Of a DNA stretch of 36,022 nucleotides, positions 14,510 through 22,129 are shown in pieces. Every line of letters starts with the position of its first letter. Within the stretch, counting starts at the first letter, position 1. The notes under the pieces are model-generated. The model did not search any database, was not told the origin of the DNA, and worked only from the letters and a program-made list of their open reading frames with translations. The translations under genes and the position numbers were made by a program. The DNA is from a virus: positions 1-36,022 of IMG/VR virus record IMGVR_UViG_3300010430_000258. One strand, written 5' to 3'.

Positions 14510-14716
14510 ATGGAAATTAACGCCGGATTAATCATTATAATTGGAGCATTGGTTATCGCATGTTTGCTCTATCACTTCGGCAACAAAAGCCTCCGAAATG
14601 AAAAAGATTTTTATAAAAAGAAGGCTATTGATGTCGGATTCAGAAAAGGTGGAGCATTTAAAAACCGCCTAAAAATCGAAAATGCACTCAACCGTGAATA
14701 TATGCAACGAAATTAA
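14510..14716 (+). CDS. Small single-pass membrane protein
   Basis: A 68-residue protein with one hydrophobic helix near the N-terminus (about 5-23, GLIIIIGALVIACLLYHF) followed by a basic soluble tail, so probably N-out/C-in in the inner membrane. GGAAGG precedes the ATG by about eight bases. It could be a host-takeover or superinfection protein. No family recognised. Confidence 0.65.
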   Translation: MEINAGLIIIIGALVIACLLYHFGNKSLRNEKDFYKKKAIDVGFRKGGAFKNRLKIENALNREYMQRN

Positions 14717-14726
14717 GGAGATTGAT

Positions 14727-15110
14727 ATGCCGTTATTTAATGCTGCTGAAGAACAACCAGAGCCGAGTCGGGCAATTCTATTTGAAGAAATCGTCCGCCA
14801 ACTCGCCATCGATACAGGAAAGCACATCGATGTTATTATCAATGAGGTCGCACGGCATTACGAAATCGAAGAAAAAGAAATCACGAGCCTCCTCAAAAGC
14901 ATCGACTCAGTTTTTGTCGATGAGACAAACCGTATTGTCGGCTTTATTGATGGGACGCCGATTAAACGGACGACCTATCATATGACCTGCCTTCGTATAT
15001 TCAAAAAGATTATTCACTCCCTTCGCCACATTGAAACCTTTGACCCGAACAACCAAACGCACATAAATTTTATTACAGAATCGATGTATGATTTTGTCAA
15101 ATCCAGATAA
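14727..15110 (+). CDS. Protein of unknown function
   Basis: A 127-residue mostly helical protein; an Ile/Val/Glu-rich helical centre (about 20-62) is followed by a FIDGTPIKRTTYHMTC segment. AAGGAG six bases before ATG 14727 fixes the start. Its last bases overlap a TTGTCA -35-like element for the next gene. Position just before UvsX suggests a replication or recombination accessory role, without direct evidence. Confidence 0.65.
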   Translation: MPLFNAAEEQPEPSRAILFEEIVRQLAIDTGKHIDVIINEVARHYEIEEKEITSLLKSIDSVFVDETNRIVGFIDGTPIKRTTYHMTCLRIFKKIIHSLRHIETFDPNNQTHINFITESMYDFVKSR

Positions 15111-15123
15111 AGTGAGGTATAAT
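15094..15123 (+). promoter_or_regulatory. Possible promoter before the zinc-ribbon/UvsX pair
   Basis: TTGTCA (15094-15099), an 18-bp spacer and TATAAT (15118-15123). Transcription would start close to the ATG at 15129, giving a nearly leaderless message, or would fit a start at ATG 15156, which has AAGGA just upstream. The nearness to the ATG makes this less certain than the other promoters. Confidence 0.4.
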
Positions 15124-15128
15124 ATATC

Positions 15129-15386
15129 ATGGCTGAAAATCAAACACAAGGATACATGGATTTATCTAAACTGCCGAGCAACTTGAGCAATTATCACGTC
15201 CATCACAACGCCGAGTGCGTCAAATGTGGCACCATCGAAAAAGAGATGGTCAGAATCGGTGCCGTCATTTTCTGCAACGGATGTGTCGGGGATGAATTTT
15301 CGTCCGATGACCCTGTCCAAGAGGAACGGGAAAGGTATTTGCACTGGTTGCGGGTCGGCTATAAAAAACTGGAGGATGGTATATGA
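15129..15386 (+). CDS. Zinc-ribbon small protein
   Basis: An 85-residue protein with CVKC (about 30-33) and CNGC (about 49-52), a classical four-Cys ribbon, preceded by NYHVHHNAE and followed by an acidic helix rich in Arg/Glu. It overlaps UvsX by four bases (ATGA), so the two are made together and may cooperate. ATG 15156 (residue 10) is an alternative start. No specific family recognised. Confidence 0.65.
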   Translation: MAENQTQGYMDLSKLPSNLSNYHVHHNAECVKCGTIEKEMVRIGAVIFCNGCVGDEFSSDDPVQEERERYLHWLRVGYKKLEDGI

Positions 15387-16615
15387 GTCAATTTTTCAAC
15401 ACTCTGAAGAAAATATCCGGCAACGAGTTTGCTTTTACAATCGAAGAGGAGAATCCATACGAAGTCAAAGAGTGGATTGATACCGGCTGTTATGCCCTCA
15501 ACGCCGTTTTATCGGACGGGGATATCAATAAAGGCATCCCAAAGGGTAAACGGGTCATGATTTCTGGCGAGTCCGGTGTGGCTAAATCCCTCTTCGTTTC
15601 CATTATCATCAAAGCCTTTTTAGACCAGACCAAAAACGCCAAGGTTGTCTTTTTTGAATCTGAGGCATCCACGGTCATAGAAATGGCGAAGCAAATCGGC
15701 ATCCCGGACGACCAGATTTTGATTTTGCCGGTGCAGACCGTTGAAGAGTTTCGAACTCAGGCGAGCAATATCATCGATAAAATCGTTGAGGCCAATGGCA
15801 AAATTGAGGCATGGAATGCCGCCGCCAAAATCGAAAATGAAAAGGCCGTCAAAAAGGCCAAGGGTAAAAAGGATAAACCAGAACTCAAAAAGCTAAAAGA
15901 CCGGCATGAAATTATCATGGTATGTGATAGTTTGGGAAACTTGGGGACGATTGCCGAGTCCACTATTATCCGCACTGACAAGCGGTCAAAAAAAGGTGGG
16001 TCGCAAACCCGAGATATGACAAGAGCGCAGCTTATTCGGGGAATGAGCCGCACTATATCGCTTAAAATTGCGATGGCGCAGATACCTTTCTTGCTTGTGA
16101 ACCACACTTACAAGGTGATGTCTGAATATGCCGAAGATGAAACCTCTGGCGGAGGCGGAGTCAAATATATGTCCGATATTTCTCTGGTGCTAACAAAGGC
16201 CAAGGAAAAGGATTCAGCCAAGCAACAAATCGGCATCATGGTCACGCTAAAAACCCGCAAGTCCCGTTATATGAAGGAAAACAAAGAGGTCAAGGTATTG
16301 ATTTCCTTTTCACGGGGGATGTATCGCTTCAGTGATTTAGTAAATAAAGCCGCTGAGTTAAAGGTATTCAAAAAGGATGCTCAGAGCTATGTTTTACCGG
16401 ATGGGTCTAAGGCCAAAATGAAGGACGTCCGGCAACATGCATCCAAATATATCACCGGAGACGTTCTGGAGCAACTCCGCAAAGCCATCCTGACCGATTT
16501 TGGTTTTGGCATGGAAGATAAAAAATTCTCATTTTTTGATGACATGGAAGAGGATATCGATGATAGGTCTGATTCAGAAGTTGAAGACGATATTGACCAG
16601 GAGTTGGAGAACTAA
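15383..16615 (+). CDS. uvsX: UvsX-like RecA-family recombinase
   Basis: A 410-residue strand-exchange ATPase. Walker A reads GESGVAKS (62-69), Walker B is IIMVCDSLGNL (about 175-185) and the DNA-binding L2 loop region is ETSGGGGVKYMSD (about 253-265). This order and the late TLKTRKSRY segment match T4 UvsX, which coats single strands and drives recombination-dependent replication with the gp46/47 nuclease. A Lys-rich insertion lies between Walker A and B (about 148-172). The C-terminal tail is very acidic (EEDIDDRSDSEVEDDIDQELE), as in many recombinases, where it tunes DNA binding. Confidence 0.93.
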   Translation: MSQFFNTLKKISGNEFAFTIEEENPYEVKEWIDTGCYALNAVLSDGDINKGIPKGKRVMISGESGVAKSLFVSIIIKAFLDQTKNAKVVFFESEASTVIEMAKQIGIPDDQILILPVQTVEEFRTQASNIIDKIVEANGKIEAWNAAAKIENEKAVKKAKGKKDKPELKKLKDRHEIIMVCDSLGNLGTIAESTIIRTDKRSKKGGSQTRDMTRAQLIRGMSRTISLKIAMAQIPFLLVNHTYKVMSEYAEDETSGGGGVKYMSDISLVLTKAKEKDSAKQQIGIMVTLKTRKSRYMKENKEVKVLISFSRGMYRFSDLVNKAAELKVFKKDAQSYVLPDGSKAKMKDVRQHASKYITGDVLEQLRKAILTDFGFGMEDKKFSFFDDMEEDIDDRSDSEVEDDIDQELEN

Positions 16616-16844
16616 TTATCGAAGGCCTCCTCAAACGGTAAAGCCGGACGATTATGCCGTTATTAAATTGAAGAGGTTTGATAATTTACCCGTGGTTATT
16701 ATGGTTGATAAATCAAACGGCGGGATATCTATATCTTATGACGACAGTCAATACGATGAGACGACCAAGCAATTAATTAACCGAGAGGTTCAGGCGATAA
16801 TTTCAAATGAATTCGAAAGGGTGATAAACGATGGCAATGTATGA
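16560..16844 (+). CDS. Small protein overlapping the end of UvsX
   Basis: A 94-residue ORF whose first ~18 codons overlap the acidic tail of UvsX in another frame. The convincing part is from about residue 27 on (VKPDDYAVIKLKRFDNLPVVIMVDKSNGG...). The ATG at 16560 has GAAGAGG a few bases upstream; ATG 16539 is possible. Only the stop is certain. It overlaps the next gene by 14 bases. No family recognised. Confidence 0.5.
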   Translation: MIGLIQKLKTILTRSWRTNYRRPPQTVKPDDYAVIKLKRFDNLPVVIMVDKSNGGISISYDDSQYDETTKQLINREVQAIISNEFERVINDGNV

Positions 16845-17166
16845 ATATGAGTGTCCCGATTGTGAGCTGACCTTTGAGGTAATTGATATGAAAAATAAGG
16901 GGAAGGATAAGCCCTGCCCAGTTTGCAAACGCCTCTGCAAAAAGGTCGAGATATCGCAAAGCAACTTCCACTTAGGCAAAACCGGTGTCGGATGGCACAA
17001 GGATGGATATAATCGTCCGAGAAGTATTGCGGACGGGCCTGGCGGTGAAGTTGGAACCAGAACATCCGGCAAAACCGTTATTCCAGTCAGGAATAAAAAC
17101 ATTCAAATCGAGCCCGATAAAGATACAACCAAGAAAAAACGGCCAAAACTAAAAGTTCAAAAGTGA
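16831..17166 (+). CDS. FmdB-type zinc-ribbon protein
   Basis: A 111-residue protein beginning MAMYEYECPDC and continuing to CPVCKRLCKK, the FmdB/CxxC_CxxC ribbon layout (CxxC about 8-11 and 29-32). The rest is low-complexity and basic, ending in a Lys-rich tail (TKKKRPKLKVQK). FmdB-like proteins are described as putative transcriptional regulators. In phages the role is unknown. It overlaps the previous gene and is 32 bases before the helicase. Confidence 0.75.
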   Translation: MAMYEYECPDCELTFEVIDMKNKGKDKPCPVCKRLCKKVEISQSNFHLGKTGVGWHKDGYNRPRSIADGPGGEVGTRTSGKTVIPVRNKNIQIEPDKDTTKKKRPKLKVQK

Positions 17167-17198
17167 CAATTTACTGCATACGTGGTATCCTATAATTC

Positions 17199-18611
17199 AT
17201 GGAACATATTTTATTAGAGCAGTTAATTGAAAACCATAAGTTTTCCCGCAAAGTAATCCCATATATTGAGCACTCTTACTTTGACGAGTTTGAAGACCGC
17301 ACCATTTTTCGCATCATTCGCGCCTATGTGAATAAGTATCACAAAATCCCGTCCTATAATGTGGTCAGGGTCGCCCTGTCAAAATCGGATAAATTTTCCG
17401 AAGACCAGTTTGACAATATTATGGAACGGATACAGGGGATTGAAGAGCAGACCAAGGAAAAATATAACGATACTTGGTTATTTGATGAGACCGAAGAATG
17501 GTGCAAAAAGCAGGCACTGGAAAATGCCATTGTCACCGCATCGGATATTTTACAGGATGAGAAAAAGTCCAATAATGTCGTTTTTGACCTTGTAAAAAAT
17601 GCACTGGCCGTCAATTTTGACACGCATATGGGGATTGATTTCTTTAATGATAGCTCAATCGCCGAGCGATGGAAGGCATACAATGCGGTCACGACAAAAT
17701 TTGCCACCAAATTATACAAATTTAATCTGGTAACAGGTGGCGGGATTGAGCCAAAAACCCTCTCCTGCGTGATGGGTGATACAGGCGAAGGCAAAACGAA
17801 CTGCATGGCATCGATTTCTGCAGACCTTGTTTCCAATGGTAATAACGTTTTATACATCACCGGCGAAATGTCGGAGGAGAAAATCTCCCAAAAGCATGAA
17901 GCCAACTGGCTTAATGTTGAGATAAACGACCTAACTGATTTAAAATTTGATACCTTTCGGGGTAAAATTAATCAATTAAAGCAGAAACATTTCGGCCAAT
18001 TGATTATAAAAGAGTTCCCAACCGGAGCATTTAGCACGGCCACGATTCGCGCACATCTCGAAGAGCTAAAAATTAAAAAGGATTTTGTGCCTCAAATTGT
18101 GGTTGTGGATTACATTAACCTTATGCGATCGGACCGATATTCTGAAGGTAATTCATATTCTATTATTAAAGCCATCGCAGAGGAATTGCGGGGACTGGCC
18201 GTTGAATACAAAATCGCCATTCTAACCGGCACTCAAGTAAATCGTGGGGGAGCAAATTCAACCAATATTAGCATGACCGATATCGCAGAGTCTTACGGAT
18301 TACCGGCCACGTGCGACTTTTTATGGGCAATATGGTCAACCGATGAGTTGAAAGAGCAGAATATCCAGATATGGAATCCACTCAAAAACCGGTTCACAGG
18401 CATCGTCAATTATAAATTCGGGGTTAATACCGAGTTTGCATATGGCCGGACACGGGATTTGAGCAGGCCGCAGGCCGCAGATATCATCATTGAAAACAGT
18501 CCGAAAACAAAGAAAATGATGAAAAAATTTCATGATAAGCTAAAGTTAAAACGGTTAGAGGTAAATAGAAACAGCAAGGAAGATTCAGATAATGGCGGAA
18601 TGTTCAAATAA
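17199..18611 (+). CDS. 41: DnaB/gp41-like replicative helicase
   Basis: A 470-residue RecA-type hexameric helicase. An N-terminal helical domain (about 1-140) precedes the motor domain with Walker A GDTGEGKT (about 193-200), Walker B IVVVDYINLM (about 299-308) and a following GTQVNRGG segment typical of DnaB motif 3. T4 gp41 (475 residues) has the same length and role, unwinding the fork and recruiting primase (here 28152). A TATAAT lies two bases before the ATG but is too close to act as its promoter. It overlaps the next gene by 20 bases. Confidence 0.92.
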   Translation: MEHILLEQLIENHKFSRKVIPYIEHSYFDEFEDRTIFRIIRAYVNKYHKIPSYNVVRVALSKSDKFSEDQFDNIMERIQGIEEQTKEKYNDTWLFDETEEWCKKQALENAIVTASDILQDEKKSNNVVFDLVKNALAVNFDTHMGIDFFNDSSIAERWKAYNAVTTKFATKLYKFNLVTGGGIEPKTLSCVMGDTGEGKTNCMASISADLVSNGNNVLYITGEMSEEKISQKHEANWLNVEINDLTDLKFDTFRGKINQLKQKHFGQLIIKEFPTGAFSTATIRAHLEELKIKKDFVPQIVVVDYINLMRSDRYSEGNSYSIIKAIAEELRGLAVEYKIAILTGTQVNRGGANSTNISMTDIAESYGLPATCDFLWAIWSTDELKEQNIQIWNPLKNRFTGIVNYKFGVNTEFAYGRTRDLSRPQAADIIIENSPKTKKMMKKFHDKLKLKRLEVNRNSKEDSDNGGMFK

Positions 18612-18774
18612 ATTAAATTGTCCACGATGCCGCCGAGAAGTCACCCCGGTGCAGAAAATGGGTGGTCAAATATGCCCGTTGTGCCGGATAATCTTAGAAC
18701 CTGTAACAATCGCAGAGGTAATTATGGACCCCGACCCGATACCAGTCGAAAAAGTAACCGATAAGCAAGTTTAA
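18592..18774 (+). CDS. Small zinc-ribbon protein
   Basis: A 60-residue protein with CPRC (about 10-13) and CPLC (about 28-31), a zinc ribbon of the rubredoxin-knuckle type, and an acidic Pro-rich tail (MDPDPIPVEKV). It starts within the helicase end and stops one base before the tRNA. No specific family recognised. Confidence 0.6.
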   Translation: MAECSNKLNCPRCRREVTPVQKMGGQICPLCRIILEPVTIAEVIMDPDPIPVEKVTDKQV

Positions 18775-18775
18775 T

Positions 18776-18852
18776 CGGGGTATAGCTCAGTCTGGCAGAG
18801 CGCGCGGTTTGGGTCCGCGAAGTCGGAGGTTCGAATCCTCTTATCCCGACCA
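18776..18852 (+). tRNA. tRNA-Pro (anticodon UGG)
   Basis: A complete 77-base cloverleaf. The acceptor CGGGGTA pairs with TATCCCG (one G-T), the D-arm is GCTC...GAGC, and the anticodon stem CGCGG/CCGCG encloses TTTGGGT with anticodon TGG. The T-arm GGAGG-TTCGAAT-CCTCT follows, then discriminator A and an encoded CCA end. The UGG anticodon reads CCA and by wobble other Pro codons. It sits directly after a stop codon and before the virion-protein block, probably processed from the same transcript. Confidence 0.96.
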
Positions 18853-18870
18853 TTTTAAAGGGAATTTTCT

Positions 18871-19434
18871 ATGCAAACTTTTAAGCAATATCTGACGGAA
18901 GGTAAAAAGAAAGCCACCCGCGAACAAGCACAAGACCTTTATAAAGACGTTCTTCGAGCGATTAGACCCGATATGCATGATAATCTTCGGCAGTCCGGTG
19001 AATGGTGGGATATGTCAATTCGGGCATATGATTTTTTCACAGAACGGCCGGGAGAAGAAGATGATGACCATCCCAATTTCACCGGCGATAAAAAACTCAA
19101 CAAAATCCTCAAATCGGTTTTAAAAGGTTATGAATTTCAGTTCTGGCCGGAGGAGAAGAGTTGGATTACCATTCACGTCAAAGCCAAACCCCTGAATAAA
19201 AAGCAGCAAAAAGCAGACCTCAAAAAATTAACTCAAACGGTTCTTGAATCGGTCCGGAATGAGAGATTTAAATCAAATGACCGATGGGTGCGGGAGTATT
19301 ACGAAGAGCTGCAAGAACTCCTGAAAAAATGGAAAAAGAAATTTATTAAAAAAGAGGACTATCTCACCTTACAAAAGAAGGCAAAATGGGGTGATGAGGA
19401 ACTCGCACTTGAGGCCTGGCTGAATACAAAATGA
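18871..19434 (+). CDS. Probable internal virion protein with capsid-targeting peptide
   Basis: A 187-residue protein whose N-terminus MQTFKQYLTE closely resembles the capsid-targeting sequence of T4 internal proteins (MKTYQEFIAE type), with a prohead-protease-like site LTE at residue 10. The remainder is basic and helical with Trp-rich motifs (GEWWDMSIRAY, FWPEEKSW) and Lys-rich helices, suited to packing with DNA. It begins the block of such proteins after the tRNA and overlaps the next gene by four bases. The role is inferred from the motif; no enzymatic domain recognised. Confidence 0.7.
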   Translation: MQTFKQYLTEGKKKATREQAQDLYKDVLRAIRPDMHDNLRQSGEWWDMSIRAYDFFTERPGEEDDDHPNFTGDKKLNKILKSVLKGYEFQFWPEEKSWITIHVKAKPLNKKQQKADLKKLTQTVLESVRNERFKSNDRWVREYYEELQELLKKWKKKFIKKEDYLTLQKKAKWGDEELALEAWLNTK

Positions 19435-19655
19435 AAAGCTTTCAAGCAATATTACTTGAGCAAATGGACAAAATCCCGCTCACGACCAAAGAACGTGAGG
19501 AGATGAAGAAGCGTTTCGGTAACCCCGGCTGCTCGATTGCCAAAAATAAACGTGGCGAATTCTTTGCCTATACTCACCGGGCACGGACAAAATTTTACCC
19601 GTCCTTGGCTGAATTACCTAAAGATAAAGTCAAATTTATAGCAAGCACGAGTTAA
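19431..19655 (+). CDS. Small protein with capsid-targeting-like N-terminus
   Basis: A 74-residue basic protein starting MKSFQAILLE, matching the local targeting pattern with a possible LLE cleavage site at 8-10. The rest (GCSIAKNKRGEFFAYTHRARTKFYPSLAELP) looks like a small beta unit. It overlaps the previous gene by four bases (ATGA). Function unknown; likely packaged in the head. Confidence 0.65.
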   Translation: MKSFQAILLEQMDKIPLTTKEREEMKKRFGNPGCSIAKNKRGEFFAYTHRARTKFYPSLAELPKDKVKFIASTS

Positions 19656-19657
19656 CT

Positions 19658-20236
19658 ATGCAATCATTTAAACAATTTTTAGAAAAAAAGCCACCGAAGC
19701 CATCGAAAGAGGATTTATCCTTGGCAAAGCAGGCCAGTTATAACGATGAAGATGATGTAATTGTGACTTATAATCCAAAAAATAATGAAATATTTGTTGT
19801 CACAAAAGGCACCGGCCACTTTGATGATTATGCACTGGCAACTTTTAGACGTGGGAAACTGGTCACTGAGGCCTTCAAATGGCCGAGCAAAATAGCCAAA
19901 AACTTCCGCCTCACTCCGTTATCGATTGATGAATGGTGGGGGATTGAAATTGATTTCAATTGGAAGCAAAAAGATTTTTATAAAAAATGGCTTAAATCGA
20001 CAGGTGGTGACCAAAAGGCAGAGATTGAATTGATGGAAAAGGTCGCGGCTGAAGCCAAAAAGTCCCCTCAATGGAAGGCATTTATGAAGAAATTCAATAA
20101 GATTTCCGTTGACCGAAGCTCAATTGATAACTCACAGGTGACCCAATATATACCGAATTTCAACCCGCGGGATTTTGACGATTGGAATTTTAACGATGTC
20201 GGCGGGAATATATCCGCAACCACCAGGGACGAATAA
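19658..20236 (+). CDS. Probable internal virion protein with capsid-targeting peptide
   Basis: A 192-residue protein starting MQSFKQFLEK, the targeting motif with FLE at 7-9. A beta-rich section follows (DVIVTYNPKNNEIFVVTKG), then Trp-rich helices (SIDEWWGIEIDFNW, FYKKWLKS), reminiscent of the Trp-rich segments in the 18871 product, so the two may be distant paralogs. Start two bases after the previous stop. No enzymatic motif recognised. Confidence 0.65.
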   Translation: MQSFKQFLEKKPPKPSKEDLSLAKQASYNDEDDVIVTYNPKNNEIFVVTKGTGHFDDYALATFRRGKLVTEAFKWPSKIAKNFRLTPLSIDEWWGIEIDFNWKQKDFYKKWLKSTGGDQKAEIELMEKVAAEAKKSPQWKAFMKKFNKISVDRSSIDNSQVTQYIPNFNPRDFDDWNFNDVGGNISATTRDE

Positions 20237-20593
20237 ATGGCTGAACTTTTTACATATCGTGGAGTCGTAAAGCGGGTCGTGGACGGTGATACCGTTGATG
20301 CTCAGTTGGATTTGGGATTTGGGATTTTAATGAACCAACGCTTTCGAATTATGGATTTGGATACGCCGGAAACTTGGCGACCAAAATCAATCGCCGAAAA
20401 AGAGCACGGGACTGCCGCCACGGAGAGGGCAAATGAACTTCTCATTGGTCACCTGCTTATATTTAAATCGACTAAAGTGCCACAAATATATGGCAGATAT
20501 GGCGCACATATCACTTTACCTGACGACAGGGATTTTGCCACGGTAATGATAGAAGAGGGATTTTCAAAAAAGGAAAGCTATGAAAACGTTTAA
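20237..20593 (+). CDS. Staphylococcal-nuclease-like thermonuclease
   Basis: A 118-residue SNase-fold nuclease. VVDGDTVDAQLDLGFG (14-29) carries the metal-binding Asp residues. RFRIMDLDTPE (35-45) carries the catalytic Arg and Glu, and a later GRYGAHITL segment supplies the second Arg. It cleaves DNA or RNA with calcium. It lacks a signal peptide and a targeting peptide, so it probably acts in the cell, though it lies among packaged-protein genes. Its last 14 bases overlap the next gene. Confidence 0.88.
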   Translation: MAELFTYRGVVKRVVDGDTVDAQLDLGFGILMNQRFRIMDLDTPETWRPKSIAEKEHGTAATERANELLIGHLLIFKSTKVPQIYGRYGAHITLPDDRDFATVMIEEGFSKKESYENV

Positions 20594-20816
20594 GGACATT
20601 TTGGCAGAAAAAACTTTAAAAATCACCGATGATTTAAAACAGCAGACCAATTTTATCATCGATGATATTGACCAATATGTGAACGAAGGCGAAGACATCT
20701 TGAAAAAGATTCCAAAAGCGAAAGCCGCCCATAAAAAATTGGTCGCTGATTTTGCAAAATTTCAAAAAACAATGACCGAATTTCTTGGCACGGTTGCCAA
20801 GCACGATAAAGGATAA
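20580..20816 (+). CDS. Small helical protein with capsid-targeting peptide
   Basis: A 78-residue protein beginning MKTFKDILAE, the best match in this genome to the T4 internal-protein leader, with LAE at 8-10 as the likely prohead-protease site. The rest is an almost continuous charged helix (coiled coil), like T4 internal or core proteins. AGGA precedes the ATG within the end of the SNase gene. Followed after four bases by the 20821 gene. Confidence 0.7.
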   Translation: MKTFKDILAEKTLKITDDLKQQTNFIIDDIDQYVNEGEDILKKIPKAKAAHKKLVADFAKFQKTMTEFLGTVAKHDKG

Positions 20817-20820
20817 AAAA

Positions 20821-21738
20821 ATGGGTAAAAAACTATCACAAACAATGCGGGAAGAATTTGCCGAGCTTGAAGAGGATATGGAAGATTTTATGATGCATAC
20901 CGAAATCGCCGCCGATGAAGCCGGTGACCAACAGGCCAATATGATGAAGGCATGGAATCCGATGGATAAGGCATATGAGGCTTTTAAAAAAGCTGTAAAA
21001 ATATTCATCCGTGCACAGAAAACTCTCAATGAGTCGGCTAAAGATAAAGCATATATCAAAAAATATGGCCAAAAAGCATTTGATGAATTGCAAAAAGGAC
21101 GGAAAAAAGTAAACACGGCAGCAAAAAGGGAACGTCCAGGGCCGGCAAAATATGAATCTGGCGGAGTCAAATCAACTTTCAAGCAGTTTTTCGCCGAAGC
21201 CAAGTCAGACCGCACCATCCTTGGTCAAATTAAACTTGGAAAAAATGATGAAACGGATTTCTGGAATGCCATCGGATGTGTTTTGGAAGGGTCGATGTCT
21301 AAAAAGGATGAAGACCATATCGTTAATGACCTGATGAAGCGGAGCAAAATATTCGTCACTCCGATATTGTTAAAGGCCATTAAAAAGGCCATGAAAGGTG
21401 CGCCGAATGATTGCATCGATAAAACGGAACTCGCGGCCGTCAAAAAGGTATTTGATGCGACCAAAACTCCTCTTCAGCGGACAAAGGATGCAATGAAGGC
21501 CGGTAAAATGCCAAAACGGGCCGGTAAAAATATCACTGAGGCCAAAAAGACCAAAATCGTCACCACTGAAGACCAAAATCATTCGCATGAAGGCGAAATC
21601 GATGATGAGGGTGACGGCCAGACGACAAAAACTCTGGCAAAAGCAAAATTTGCAGTTTCCGACCACGTCCATAAAATATCCGGCGCAGATGTAAAACCTG
21701 GCGGAAAGAAAAAGCACAGCCACCTTTTAAAGGATTAA
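20821..21738 (+). CDS. Composite virion protein with internal capsid-targeting motif
   Basis: A 305-residue protein in three parts. Residues 1-117 form acidic then basic helices. At 118-127, STFKQFFAEA repeats the targeting/cleavage motif found elsewhere at N-termini, here internal. A helical middle domain follows, to another possible site NITEA near 237-241. A His-rich end comes last, with HSH, a GDGQTTKT segment, HVH and HSH, a pattern of metal-binding phage domains. It looks like a fusion of two head proteins and could be cut into pieces by the prohead protease. ATG 20821 with AAGGA is preferred over the upstream TTG. Confidence 0.7.
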   Translation: MGKKLSQTMREEFAELEEDMEDFMMHTEIAADEAGDQQANMMKAWNPMDKAYEAFKKAVKIFIRAQKTLNESAKDKAYIKKYGQKAFDELQKGRKKVNTAAKRERPGPAKYESGGVKSTFKQFFAEAKSDRTILGQIKLGKNDETDFWNAIGCVLEGSMSKKDEDHIVNDLMKRSKIFVTPILLKAIKKAMKGAPNDCIDKTELAAVKKVFDATKTPLQRTKDAMKAGKMPKRAGKNITEAKKTKIVTTEDQNHSHEGEIDDEGDGQTTKTLAKAKFAVSDHVHKISGADVKPGGKKKHSHLLKD

Positions 21739-21741
21739 ATA

Positions 21742-22119
21742 ATGGGTGCATTCAACAAACTTCTGGCGATTACATTCGCCGCCTTACTCGCCAAACCTTT
21801 CTCAAAATGGAAAGCTTTTGAAAAGGGTTTAATCGATGAGAAGGGCAATAAACTTCGCAGGCCGCAAAATCAACCCGAACGGGATGCACTTGGTGGAATA
21901 AAGGATTTCGTCCGCAAATTGAAACGGCTTTTGATAAAGGTCGTGCCGGACAGCCGCCTTTTGGGAGTATTGGTTGCCGCATTTTTACTGAAAAAGGAAT
22001 CGCAATTATCTGAGGCGGAGCAAGCGGTAAAAGCATCCATCGAAGAAAATATGACAGAAAAGGAGATTGATGATATAATTAGTCATCTCAAAATATTGGT
22101 AAAAATGAAATTGGAGTAA
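21742..22119 (+). CDS. Conserved-looking phage protein, possibly structural
   Basis: A 125-residue protein. A hydrophobic N-terminal helix (FNKLLAITFAALLAKPF) precedes WKAFEKGLIDEKGNKLRRPQN and KDFVRKLKRLL, a combination I associate with small uncharacterised proteins of T4-like phages near structural genes. The C-terminal helix is acidic. The segment around 70-85 (DSRLLGVLVAAFLL) is also hydrophobic. No signal cleavage is obvious. Virion or membrane association is a guess. Confidence 0.65.
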   Translation: MGAFNKLLAITFAALLAKPFSKWKAFEKGLIDEKGNKLRRPQNQPERDALGGIKDFVRKLKRLLIKVVPDSRLLGVLVAAFLLKKESQLSEAEQAVKASIEENMTEKEIDDIISHLKILVKMKLE

Positions 22120-22129
22120 GGAGTCCCAA

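Noticed and set aside
17163-17196. GTGACA ... TATAAT before the helicase as a promoter
   Set aside because: The spacer is 22 bp and the -10 ends two bases before the ATG.
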